From NCBI RefSeq assembly GCF_015832195.1, contig NC_052017.1, forward strand, positions 52,588,652 through 52,652,651: 64,000 bases of DNA, written 5' to 3'. Source of the DNA: Motacilla alba alba (Eukaryota > Chordata > Aves > Passeriformes > Motacillidae). The position numbers and the translations under genes were made by a program. Below, piece after piece: positions 1 through 13,063 of this stretch. Each line of letters starts with the position of its first letter. Position 1 is the stretch's first letter. The notes beneath the pieces are model-generated. The model was given only the letters and a program-made list of their open reading frames with translations, searched no databases and was not told the DNA's origin.

Positions 1-3000
1 CTAGTAATCAAGAAAAAGCCTTCAAAGCAAGATGTGAGGGTGCTACACAGTTGAATCCTGAAAAGATTTTCATTATGCCAGTAAGGCAGGGGGTTACTAG
101 CAAAATTGCTTTGGGCAAAAGGGCTCAGTGTCCTTGTTGTCAGTGTTGGCTTGAGCTGCTGAGCATATTGCCCTGTCACTTGGCTATTTGCCATTACATT
201 TATCTTTAGTCTCAATTTTATTGTCACAAATGTAGCTACCCAAGTTTTCTGACAAGAACTAAACCTGTCGCTAACTAGAGAGACTGAGGAACATCAAGCA
301 TGTTGTTCACCACAATCTTGTTGCAGTAGCCAAAGGTAACAAAAACTGGATATTCAGTGAATAACATGATAACAGTCACAGCCAATTCCCAAGGAATTCA
401 CAGGAGCTGCCAAGCAGCCAGGTTAGGGAGGTGGAGGAGAGGTAAACTGGACAGGCTCTGATCAGCTGGCATTTGAAGTTGTACACCAGAAGATATTTAC
501 TTTCTAGAGCTATGTTTGTTATTCTTGAGATGGGACCACTCAAGATGGGGTGAAAGGGTGTGCAGAAGACCACAGAGGCTGTATGCATACTGACAATGAA
601 ATGGGAGTGGCAGAAGTTAGTACAGGAGGAACAGGGACAATGTTACATACCTTGAAGAAGTCTGCAAAGCTGCCAGCTCAGAGCATTGGTCTGAGCATTG
701 GACAGAGCCACATTAAAGGCTCAAAACCAAAACACCATCTAAATGAGCTCCTTGGAATTGAAGGATGCTATGAATTCACTTTTCAATTCTAGCTGAATAT
801 GAAATCCCAGGACAAATTGCCACAGGGGGAACTACTGTCCACTATGCCTAAATAATTAGTAAATCTGGTAAACATACAGAGCAGGATACCAAGGTTGACA
901 GAAGCTGTGGACTGGCTTCCATCAAAGGAATGATTATATACAGTAAGACCCTTCAGCCTAGGAGACATTATTATACATGTCTGTAAAATCACAAGTGGCA
1001 TAAGCATGGTAAATAGGAAAAAAAACCTACACACTACTTCTGGTATACAAGCCAGAGGGCACCAAATGAAAAGCAGGAAGCCTTTTTCAAACAAATAAAA
1101 AGGTAGCTTTTAACTTGCTTAACTCACAGTAAAGCCTGCTAACCCCTTGCCACAGGATGTTGAGGGATACCACAAGTTAACTTTCATTTAAAAATTCGTG
1201 AACGAATTCACAGAAGAAAAATCCATCTGAGCTATTAAAAACAAAGGCCACATCTCTGGCTCAGCCAGAGCCACAAATTCCTGGAGCCTAAAGAGTATTT
1301 TGAGGAAGTCTCACTACATTTCCCTCTTCCCACAGCCTTCTTCAGACATCTGGCCTTGACCATCCTCAGAAATGAAATACTGAGTTAGGGATACCTTCAA
1401 GCTCAACCAGCCCTTTTTTTGTGGGCAAAATGCAAGAGGTAGAGAAGCAAGAATATTGCTATGGGATAAAAGCAGAAAGTCCATGTGTTACAATAAATGG
1501 AACCAAGCCCGGTATTTGGAAATGCAGAGCTTTAGCCATCACTGGAAATAAGATATGCCAGTACATGCAAACAACCATGAAAGCACCACCAAACAATATA
1601 AGGAGGTCAGATAGGATGGAAGCAGGTCGTTCACTAGAAGCAGTAATTCAACCACATAGTGGGAGTTTCATTTCAAAACCAATATATTTGAACATCTGTG
1701 AGATGACGCTGTAATGGGCTGGCAAGACAAGATTCCTTGTCTCTTCTGTGACTTATGTGCTTGTAATGTCTGGCCTCAGAAAATCAGCAAGTACTGGCAC
1801 AAAGAACATGGCAACAACAAACATATTAAAAAGGGAACATGTAGCAACCTGCATGGAGCTCAGAGGGAGGAATCCTGGCTGCTGCCGGTCAGAGGGAGAA
1901 AAAGCAGGAAAGCCAGTATGCACTGGAGGGATGCTAGCTACAGCTGTGGTACAGTCTTTATGCTCATCTCTCTTCAAATGGAAGATTTTCAATAGCCTTC
2001 TGATGCCCAAAAAGCTCATCCCAGTTCCTAGTCTAATGCCTACACATGTACTTTTTATCAGTGAATTCTTTTGCCCTTAATTTTCTTTCACTTAGAGAAT
2101 GTTTCCTTGAAATCCAGTATTGTCTGCTCTCATTTCTCACTGTCCCCATACCTTCAAACCAGCTCCACCTCTTCACATGTATTTATAGAGATTAACAATT
2201 TCCTGCCTCAGTCTTTTTTTTCTACCAGAAAAGCAGGCAAAGCTGTTTTTATTTTCTCCCATAAGACAGACAAAACTTCTAGTTTAAATTCATTGTTCTT
2301 TACCATACAGGGCCAGAACTGTTCATGGTATACCCTTCTTGGATCTCACCTGTGACTTGTAAAATAGTTATAATTCTACTCCATCTTTACTGAAGTTATC
2401 TCTGACATAGTTTAAGGGTTTAATTTGCTTCTTCCTGGGCTCCTTCAAATGACATGAACATTTTTTGTCACCATGTAACCCAAATCCCCAGGCCTTTTTC
2501 TTCCTCACACATTGGGAAATTGATGAGTTCTCAGCCTAGAGCAGAAATTTCTGGCTTTAGCCCTTTATGTGCATGATCTCACAAACAGTCCAGTCCTGAG
2601 TGTCATGCGATTCTTTGCATAAGATATTTGGATCTCTCCTTTTTTTGGACAGTGCTTCGGATCAAGTCAAGAGCAGATTTTACAAGCATACAATTAATTC
2701 TGAGCCAGCACCACTAATGAAAATATTCAAATAACTAAGGACCAAAATAATCTTTGCAAATATTTATGTGTGTTCTCTTAGTCCTTCACCTAAGAGTACC
2801 AGTCATTCATGTGTACATCTTACCACCTTCTTAAACCCTGTTTTTTCTTAATCCATACATAGTGTAGGAGAAAATTTCAGTGAAATACACAAAATATCAA
2901 ACATAGATATAAAGTTATCCTGGCATGATGCACCCTGGATGCAATTTAGCTCTTTCCCCCATAATTTCTAATTGCCCATATCTTTAAAATATAGCCTAAA

Positions 3001-5664
3001 ATGCTGCATATTGAAGAGGTTAACACAGAAGGCATGTAAATTATCCAAATCAGATTTTCTTTTTTCAGTAGCACTAATTTATTTTACTAGAAATATCAAA
3101 TATAATTTTTATTAGTGTATAATTTACTCTTGTTGGTTTCCTGGTACTTGTCTTTTTATGGATTATTAAATTACTTTGCATGTGACCTGTAATTTCATGT
3201 TCCAGCATTCAGAAACAGAGATTATAAACTTTCCTCACTTGATTGTAGTGAGGATTTTGAATTTTGCTTCATGTCATTTTTGTTTCTCCAGGTCCTCCTC
3301 CCTGCCTGTCAACTTGCACACCATCACCGATATTTGAAAACTGAGGTATTAACTCACCTTTTTTTTTTGTTATACTATAAGAATCACATCCCTCCCATAT
3401 CCTTAGTTTATAGAGCATTCCAATTGCATCTCTTGGTTTTTTGTTTTTTTTTTTTTTTTTACTTCTATAGCCAAAGAACTTCTTGCTGCTTGCTTTAATT
3501 TTCTTTTCAAGGTTCAACTCTCTCTGATCCCTGGCAGTTCTCACTTTCTCGGAATACTTTCTGACACCAAAGACATGGTTTTCTTTGCTGGTCGATTCTT
3601 TTTTCCATCCCTTGTAAGCTCCCTGCTTAGTCTTAATATCCCTTTAGAAATGGTTATTCATTCAGTTGAAGCTGGGGCCCTCTAAGTAAGACTTTTCCAC
3701 CCACTTTGTTGGGATCCAAATTACAGAAAGTTTTTTACTTTTGACTTGAGAAATTCCAAACTTCCTCCACATTTAAATCCCCGTATTTTTCATGCCAGCT
3801 GACTTCACTATCCAGTTCACTTGAAATTTGTCATATGGATATTTCCGAGTATATAATGTTACATAATCCTTTATGTGTTAAAAATACAAGTACCACTAAC
3901 TTCAGTTGCAGCTGTGAATGCTCAGCACTTTTGCAAACCAGACCCTAGAGTCTCCTGTCAGGACCCCAGAAATGAGGAAAACACAATTAGTGACCACCTG
4001 TGGAAAAGTGTGATGCCTGGCAAAGCACGGGGATTGAATGGTAACGGGAAAGGGAGAGAATCCAATTTCTTGAGCCAGTATTCAATTAGTGCAGCCATAT
4101 GACTTGTTCTTTTTCTTTCTACAGCCACTTTACATCACTGTACATCTCACAGGTTTTTGTGAAGAAATGAAGAAAGAGTACTAAAGACATTATCTTGCCC
4201 CAGTACTCATTCCTGATTCACACCCAAAACTGGTCAGTGTGTAAATGGTCTGTGGAGAAAAAATACCCAACATGACAAACAAAAAATCCCCAGTATTCTT
4301 GCAATTAAAGACGGTATCAGAGAGCAAATTTAGGGGAATGGGCAGGGAAAAAAAATCATGATTGCAAAGTTCAGAGTGCTTTGGAAATTAAAAAAAAATA
4401 CAGATGCTTAAATTAAACTTTATTAGCAAGATCAATTTTTCTTTGCTTATTTTTATGCTTTTTGAAAGCCAAGTGAAAAAACAGAAGTTCCATCATGAAG
4501 CTACTTATAAGCACTACACTGTCAACTGTATGAATTTTCCACACAGGTCTAGGCAATTTAATTTAATGGAGTAGTTTATAGCAATAGGTTGTTGACCTCT
4601 TTATTGGCAACACTGAAGTGGGATGACACACACTCTGCTAGCATTTAAACAGACTTTTGCTGACAGCAGAGAAACTGGGAGCAAACCTAAATATCACATG
4701 TACTGTTCCAGGTTCCTCAGCTATTTGTCTATGCCATGTCAGCATTACCCCTCCTGTCTCACCTTCTCTGACACAGCTTTGCCTTTATTAATCTCTTCCC
4801 TCAGGGATCCAAATCTCTGCCTCAGGATCCAAATTTCATCTTTCTCATGAAACCTTTCCAGTCGCTGCTCTCAGCACATCTCTTTCCTTGCCTAACAAGT
4901 CTGAGCTCTCCGGGTGCTTGTGCACAGTCCTTTTTCTTCTCCCAATCCTAGTCCTACTGTCTAGAAAGCCTCAACTCCCATTTTAAACTGTAGGTTTACA
5001 ATTCAAATTCATCTATTAATTTTTGCTGCTCTATGGCAACTGCCTCATACCACCTACTCTTCTTTGTTGCCATGTCTCCCTTTCCCGTGTTCCAACACAT
5101 GGGATATACAGTCTTTGTACTTACCTTGTTCTTAACTGTTTGTCCTCAAATCTTTAGCCAGCCAGCTAGCTCTGGTTTTCTCTGTTTCATGATCTAGACT
5201 CCTCTTTAGCACTCTTCACCCTCCCTCTCTTCCTTCTCCTGTCCAGGTGTATTCTAATTCTGTTTTCATTTTCTAGCCAGCATTAGTTTTACCCACTTTC
5301 TCATCCACTAAAACTTTCATTCTTTCTCCTGTTGGTTCTTGTAGTCTCCTCATCATTCTTCCACCTGAAGCATTGTCCCTTTCCCCAGATAATTTCATAT
5401 TTTCTTCTTAATCTCAAGAACACCTTGTGGCAGTGATTATGACAGATAAATTTACGCATCCAAGATCAAAACATTTATTGTAATCAATTTTAGAGGTTTT
5501 TCTTTTATGCTCAGTGTATATCCCAATCTTCAGATAATATTGTGAAGCTTGGTGTTAGACAAATGTGCATGTTATTCTCTACTTCCTTTTCAAATGTATC
5601 TCCCCTTTCTTTCTCCCTCTGTTCATTGAGATGGAAATAGTTCAGCCTCTAAGCCACACAGGAA

Positions 5665-5688
5665 TTTTTTTTTTTTTTTTTTTTTTTT
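5665..5688. repeat. Poly-T tract
   Basis: Twenty-four consecutive T bases in gene-free sequence. No target-site duplication or retrocopy body is recognisable beside it. Confidence 0.9.
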
Positions 5689-8135
5689 ACTTCACTTATG
5701 TGAATACAGTGAAATAAACAGAACATCAAGCATGGAAAATTGGACCTCTAAATATAGAGAGAAACTAAGATATTGCAAGAGAAAGGGAGAAAAATATTTT
5801 AAATGGACAGTTTATAAACCCACAACACTCTTTGAAGAGACTGCTGCTCCATGGATACACCTGATCTGACAGACGGCTGTTTTATTTGATAACTCCACAT
5901 TTCAAATCAAATAGGTCACCTCATACCAGTTTCTAACACTTTTTAATAAATGTTTTATTTTTACGTGGGGTGCCTAGCAAGTGCTGTCACACTAGCTAGG
6001 GTGAGATGTGATAGATTGCAGCATTAGTCAGTCTCATTCATAGCTGCTCTCCAGAATTAGCTTCAACAGTAACACAACCTATACTTGATTTAGTGCCTCT
6101 CCCAGACACAGGGTTTCCCTTTATGTACAATCTGCCTATTTTGGCATCTCTTGTAGTATGAGTTGGTATGACGATCCCCAGCTTTGAAGCTATCATGCAT
6201 AGAGAAGAAACAAAAAACCCAATACTGATTTAAGTGTGAGGTAACAAACCTACTCTCCATAGGCTCTGCGTACTGTGAAAGGACACTACTCCAGCAGAAT
6301 GCTGCTCCTGCAGAACCCTGCAATGTCCTAATGAAGACAATCTGCCAGAGATCAACCATTAGCCATGTCTGAGACCTTGGCAAGTCAATTCAATCAAACA
6401 AATTCAAAGGCATGGTTGGGTGGGTAATTCTGGAGCAGACTATTACTATCACTAATGTAAGCCACACGGCAATATTTCAATTCCAATGCTTTCATCTGAT
6501 GATAAAACAGTCTTTCAGGAATATAACACCAGGAAAGACAAAAACCCAAAAGCTAAATGTCTCAGTCATGATTATACACCCCTGTACACGGAATGCTGTA
6601 ATGGTGGGAGTTGTTTCAGGGAGTTAAAACTGAGGGTGAAGGGGGGTTTTCTTTTCTAATTACCTTATTTAGGAGTTAAAATTGTAATTTTGTTTTGAAT
6701 GTCTAACTAACTGAGTAACTTAAAACCTTGAGTTCTGCATACCTTTGGATGAAGACCAAGAATCCTGAACACTATATACATGCAACTCTGATTAGCTAGT
6801 TCCAAGCCTGCCCTGAGAATGAAGCAGTTTTCATAATAATGTGAAATGGCCCTTTCAGTGCTGTGTTCCAACATAGGTTAACCACCTGAGAGGTAAAGAG
6901 TGCCAGACTGCACTACAAATTTTATTCAGAAGCAGTGGCTATGTGGGGGCTTGGTTCATCTGGTTGGCTTAGCCAAAGACCTGGGAAATGCATCACGAGG
7001 AGCCATCTTCAGCCTGGTTTTCAAACATGACTCCAACTGTTAGAAGTGGAGTTAATCAAAATAGACCTAAAGTCTGTTTGCAAGGTTTGTGAACCTTAGC
7101 AAAGCATTTTCTCAATAGACCATCCTGGTCTGAATTTTGAGTTCATAATGAAAGCTGAAACCAAGACAGTGCTTGGTGGTTTGGGATTTGACAGAGAGTA
7201 TTTCACATGGTCCTAGTTACTGGACAAGGAAATACAGTATGGCTATGTCTACAAAAGAGAACTAAATCCCTGAAAACCAGATTGGTAAAATAGCAACAGT
7301 ATTAGAAAAAGTTTAATGTGAAGTGACAGTCTAAGTATTTTTGTGGTGTTTTTGCAAAACGCCTGCACTTAGGATGGATTTGGCACCATTTCAACTGCAC
7401 TGTCCTTTATTTGTCTAGCCCACAGCTTTCATCACAACTACCTGAAGATCTATCTTTTGGATGAATGGGAAGATCTTCCAAGAATCCAGGAAGAACTGTG
7501 AAAGAACAGTCAATACTCTTGAGAAAGATACATAAAACTCTGATAGGTCTTTTAAAGCTTCAGGAAGGAAGTGAGCCTTTGGCACAACAGCTGTTATGCT
7601 CCTCTTGCAGCCAGCCCCATGCAAAGTTGGTGAATACTGCTCATGAACTGAAATACAATTCTTGTGCACAAATAGTAACAGACAGAAAAACAGTGCCTCA
7701 ATTCTTATATCTGACATGAAATATAACTCCTAAACAAATAATTGGTCATTTTTTCAGAGTTTGTAATAAAGCTTGTACCTGGCATAACAGTGGAGATCCT
7801 CCTGTGAATGGGGCTGTGGATACAGTGCACACTTGTCCAGCTGTTGCTTTCTATAGTTTTTGACAAGAGACAATGAGGCCACTGGACATGATTAGCTTCC
7901 ATTATGATCATGATTAGCCTGGACTCAGGGTATTAATTCTGATAAAAGGGAAAAGGTGTATTTTATTCTCTAATATGTGTTCCATTTTGTTCTGACTACC
8001 GCTTTAAAAGGTACATTCATTTGAAATGGAGTCTCCTTCTCCTCCACAAATAGTTTAGAAAGCATACTGAAATTATACTGATCAAAGGGCTGACAAAAAC
8101 AATCTGGTCACAGCCAACAAGTGAAGAACACTGAC

Positions 8136-8170
8136 TATGAGCCAGATCGGCTGGTGTTAATTGGCTTTTT
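8136..8170. repeat. Copy of a short ancient dispersed repeat
   Basis: GAGCCAGATCGGCTGGTGTT resembles a widespread short sauropsid repeat with the pattern GGCCAGATCCTCAGCTGGTG. It is one of several related pieces in this window. I do not assign a family name. Confidence 0.4.
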
Positions 8171-11100
8171 TTCTGTGGGATTCACTGAGGTTAGGGACAA
8201 CCAGGTGATTATTTGCCTCTAGAACCCTGTGCTGATGCCTGCAGATCGAACTGGATGTGTAACTCTCCCATACAAGAATGACATTTAAGCGTGTAAATCT
8301 TTATGCCTTAAGATGAAATACATCCCATGAAAAAAATCCAACTTCTATTTTGTGCTTGTGTCATAAAACTTAAAAGAAGTGCAAATTTTAGCTGGGAGGG
8401 AATTTTTATGACCTAGTTATAAATCTGTGCAAGGAGCAGTTTGCAACTGAAACACTGACAAACTCTCAAGCAGATTAGTGCAAGTGGGTGTGCCAGTAAC
8501 ATCCCCTCCAAGTTCTACTCCAGTGCAGTCAGTGTGTCTCATGCCAGCATTTAGAGTCCAAAATGAAATAACAGTACAAAGAAAAGAAAATAGTATTTTC
8601 TGAATTACTGATTATCTTCAGAAAATAACCACAGAAACAGGGTAATTTTGTCACTAGAATGTTACTAGCGTTCATATGTTCTAAAAAGACTGTCAAAGCA
8701 ACATACTCCTGGTGTATGTAAACAGGAGGAGTAAGAAAATGGTTACAACAGTACTACTGTGATAAAGAGAAAGCATTCCATGTTGCGCTTAGAGACAATG
8801 AAATGGTTTTTAAATTCTTCTTTGTCTATTTCATACGACCATCCCATCATTTTTGACCCCTCTTTGTTTGTTTCATTGCTATTTATAGTTCTGGTTTTTA
8901 GTTTTCCTTTTTTTTTCTTTTTTTTAATTTTATTATAGACTTGAAGCTTAATGAATCTAACAAAAACAAGGTTTAAAAAAATCTCAATGTTAAAATCTTT
9001 ATCATATCAAGGTGCCTTGATCAATGAATCAGCCATTTTCTCTACAGTTTGTCCCCTGTGTCCTTTCCTGGCCAAACTGCTCTTAACAAAGAATGAACAA
9101 ATTTCTGGTTTATAATCCCACTGATGAAATTAATGACTATGCTTATTAATTTGGGTTATTGGAATTTCCCGTCTCTCTGTTTCATAGTAGCACTCCACCT
9201 CTGCTTGTCAATCATAACTACTGACTCTATCTCATTTTGCTTTTTTAAATGAACTAAAATGTTTGGCTTGGCCCTGTGCCAAGAATGGGGTCATTCACAA
9301 ACTTGTAATAACATATCCTTAGCTGATGTTTCTTAGTAACATGTGTAAATAGGAAAAAACAGTTGCACTGCAGGGGTTTAGTTTGGCCACATGTGACTAC
9401 AGTTAAAGAACATGGGAAGAAAATCAGTGGTCTTTCCATGATAGCTGTCCAGTTCAACAGCGAGCACACAGAACAGATATGGCAGTGCAGACACAGTCAA
9501 AGTTAACCACTTTCTTCACTCAGCAGCAAGCTAGTGCAGCATGTCCCTTCTCTGCTAGGAACCAGATGTGCAGCATCTGCCTGGAGCTGAGGTGAGAAGC
9601 TGAGCCTTAGAGACCAGTCTAGCAAAAACACAAAGTCTCCCAGAATATTCCTTGGGATATTTCTATTTACCTCCAGCAACACTGAGCTTTTTTTACAATT
9701 ACAAACACATCTTGGGATTAATGACATTACAAGTGGTTTCTTGGTATCACCCTCTGGGTAAAAGCAGAATGTTAGTGTCACTATGAGAGATGGGCTAAAG
9801 CTGTGAAGCTTGGGCCAGGATTTGGTTCTTGGATTTCAAACATTTTCAGTTTGAGATCAAGGGTTTTACTCTGACCACTGCAGAAAGGGGCTGCCTTTCA
9901 GCTTGGCTTAGACTTTGATACTCCTAGCAACTAAAGTTCAGGAACTCATGAACTGAGAGTATTCAGATCACAAAACAAATTTGCCCCATATTCTGTTGCA
10001 GAGTAAAATGGAAAAATGGGAGGTTTGATAGGGAAATAAAACATAAAAAGCAAATATATTAAACGTGAAATTATCTTAAAACTATTTTTCCTTCCAGAAG
10101 CCCCAGTAATTTCCATTATTCAGACTTTTTACTGATTTTTTCAGATTAAGTTGCATTAACACTGCATTCTGCAGTGCAAACAGCTGCAGGCAGAAAATTG
10201 TAATTGAGACAAGGAGAAAAAAAATACTGTTAGAGTAAAATATTTCAGCTATGAGGTACTCCACATACATTGCTGGTACAGCAATTGCCCAAATCCACGC
10301 TGGGCATGCAAAATCTTTCCTGCTGTTGACTTGGTTCTTTCAGGATCAGCTGTGGTGCCTCAACCTCACAGAACTACCCACTCTCCTGTCTGAAACCTGT
10401 AACCAGGGAGAGCTGCAGGCCATATACCATAGCTTTCCCCTTCAAGGACCAGGTGCCTATGCAGAGGTATGAATACAACATTTTGGAACCACTGTAGTTA
10501 GTCTGAGAAATTTGGCAATGTAAAAATAACAGGTTTTCAAAGGAAGAAGAAAACCTTAACTGTAAGATAAAGATGTTTAAAAAGAGTCTCATCTGAGGTT
10601 TTTTCCCCCCTGCCCTCCCAGTGTAATGAACTCTCCATTTGCAACAGCGAAGAAAATGTCTTTCCCTTGTTGCTCTGCATAGGAAAAATACACTCCTTAT
10701 CTGCCCATAAGATTTATACAGAAGGACACTGTATAGTTTTCTTCATTACAAATTTGTCTTTGTCTCTTAGTGACTTGAGAGACTTTGCATGAAAACGATC
10801 CAGTGTAACAGGGCTGTGTTTTGAAGGCCAAATGAATACATCATGTACTGGGAAGGATCCTTCATGTGTGGTTTGGTGGTTATGGCAGGAAGCTGGCAGA
10901 CACGACTCTTGGGAATTGGCATTTGCTGAGATGCTGGTGTGCAGCAAAGTAGATTTAAGGCAGGTGGAAAATGAAATAGCATTCAAAAAACAATGTGGCT
11001 GGATTATCATTCCTACTGTGCAATAGGACACGAAAGAACAACCTTTAAACTGGTCCAGGATGAAGTACTGAACACTTTGTTTTTCTCATAAGCCCAGCAG

Positions 11101-12423
11101 AACTTTCACGTAACTTGTACAGAAGCAGGTGTCTGCTCTGTTTTTTGCATACTATAGAGTTTCTCATACGGGAAATTGAAAAGTAAGTCCAGATCTTGGC
11201 CCAGGCTGTGGCTGCAAAACTGGTTTAGCAGCATTATCCAAATATTTCCATATCATCAGTCTACCAATGGGAGTCTAATGGTCATCCATTTCAAGTCAAG
11301 GTAAGGTATGCATGAGGCCAATCTCATTTTCGTGTGGGGTTAGTCTGAGGAGAACTGATCTAGAACGACCATTGCCAAAGAATATAAAAATTTCTAAAAT
11401 TTTTAACATTCTTTCGCTACTCATCTCTTATTTTTTATATATCAGATCCAAACTTTCTTTTGCTAGATTATGGACTCTAAATTAGTCATAATAAAATCAA
11501 GATAGTACATGGCACTGCACTGTTACCATGTAAGAGACAGAGGGAGTAATTATCAAAAGCTCACTGGGTTAAAAGAAATAATGACAGCTGAAGTTACCTG
11601 AGTTTCCCATATTCAGTGGATGCCTCTGAAGATGATACATGGTGCGAACACTGTAAATATAGGTACCATGATACTAGAATGGAATTTGTATGCAATTAAA
11701 CCAGTGACAAGAAGTTACATGAAGTAAGTTAATAGGAGTGTCCAGCATAAGCTGCAGATTCCCAGAAGCTAGACAGAATACATTTAAGCTGAGTGCTTAT
11801 CCTTTAAATAAATATGATGTACTTTCTATGAGGTACAGCATTCCTGTTCATTTTTGACAGGGCAGATATTTTATTCCAGCAAGGCTGGAGCTATCAATCT
11901 AGTCAAAGTTCACTATGGTTGGAAGAAACTAGAGCAAGAAAACAGGATTTTATTTGACAGTTTATATACCTTTCCTCACACAGAATGCTCCTCTCATGTA
12001 CATAATGACATTTCTTCATGTGATGGCACTTCTCCTGGTACATACAAAGCACTTTCACACAAGAAAAAAGACCATGTAAGCAGGAAAGTATTCTTAAGAA
12101 CTATGTCACATATCTGATGCCTTTTCTTTCATTTATCATCATGAGCACTGTGGTATGGCTGATTCATGTAACTGCCCTTAAATTTGGAATTCAAACATGG
12201 TTTTAAGGGAACCATGTAACTCTATTACAAGGAGATATTCAGTGTTTTAATAGCAGCTTCGGACTTGACACAGACATCTTGAAACAGACAGGAATAATAT
12301 CAAGATTCATATATAGAATATAGAATGAATCAATGATGTTGATTCACTGCTGTGAAAAGCTGATTTAACCTTGACCAGAGATGCTGGAAGGGAGCTTGTG
12401 TGAATTAAGGCAACAGAGACCAA

Positions 12424-12470
12424 GGCCAAATCCTCAGCTGGTAAAACTGTCATAGCTGCACTGAGGTAAA
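12424..12470. repeat. Copy of a short ancient dispersed repeat
   Basis: GGCCAAATCCTCAGCTGG, then TCATAGCTGCACTGAGG, is the clearest copy here of the same repeat (AAATCCTCAGCTGGTG...CATAGCTCCATTGA type). Confidence 0.55.
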
Positions 12471-13010
12471 GGGTGTTAAATCCCCACTATCAAAAGGGCA
12501 GTGCATGTTAATTGTCAAAAAAAGGTTTTAAAGTATAAAAATGTAGATAGGAAGCTCAAGAAGAACAATTGGTTTGCAGAGCAGCAAAAGCTTCTATTTA
12601 TTAAATATGGGTCAAGCATATGGGCAGTAAACTTTATTTGATCAATTATGCTTTAAAAATCAAATTAAAACCATTCTTAAGAATAGATGAAGCAGTTAAA
12701 GCCACAAGAATGTCACTTGGTTGGGTAACAGTAAGGCAGTAAATCAGATCTTTTTGTAGGCCTAGTGAATGCAGGGCAAACAATAACTAAGCAGACAACG
12801 GCAGCAGAGCTGCATCCTTTGGAGTTGTACGCTGTAAGAGACATATACTCTGTTTTGCAAAAGCAGCACAAAAGCATGTTGCAGAGAGCATAGAGAAAGC
12901 TAAAACAAACAAACAAAAATTCTGTCGCTTTACTTTCAGTCATAAAAAGCCATGAGGAAGTTGAGATACAAGGACATTACAACTGATTTCAAACAGGTCA
13001 TTCTGCTACG

Positions 13011-13063
13011 TGAGGTCAGCAGTACTGCTGCCATCGACTTCAGCTGAATCAAGATTTGGCGCA
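13011..13063. repeat. Copy of a short ancient dispersed repeat, opposite arm
   Basis: CATCGACTTCAGCTGAATCA followed by AGATTTGGC looks like the other arm of the repeat at 12424, as expected for a palindromic element. Confidence 0.45.

Noticed and set aside
5665..5688. Long poly-T, considered as the tail of a reverse-oriented processed pseudogene
   Set aside because: No gene-like body or flanking duplication is recognisable on either side.
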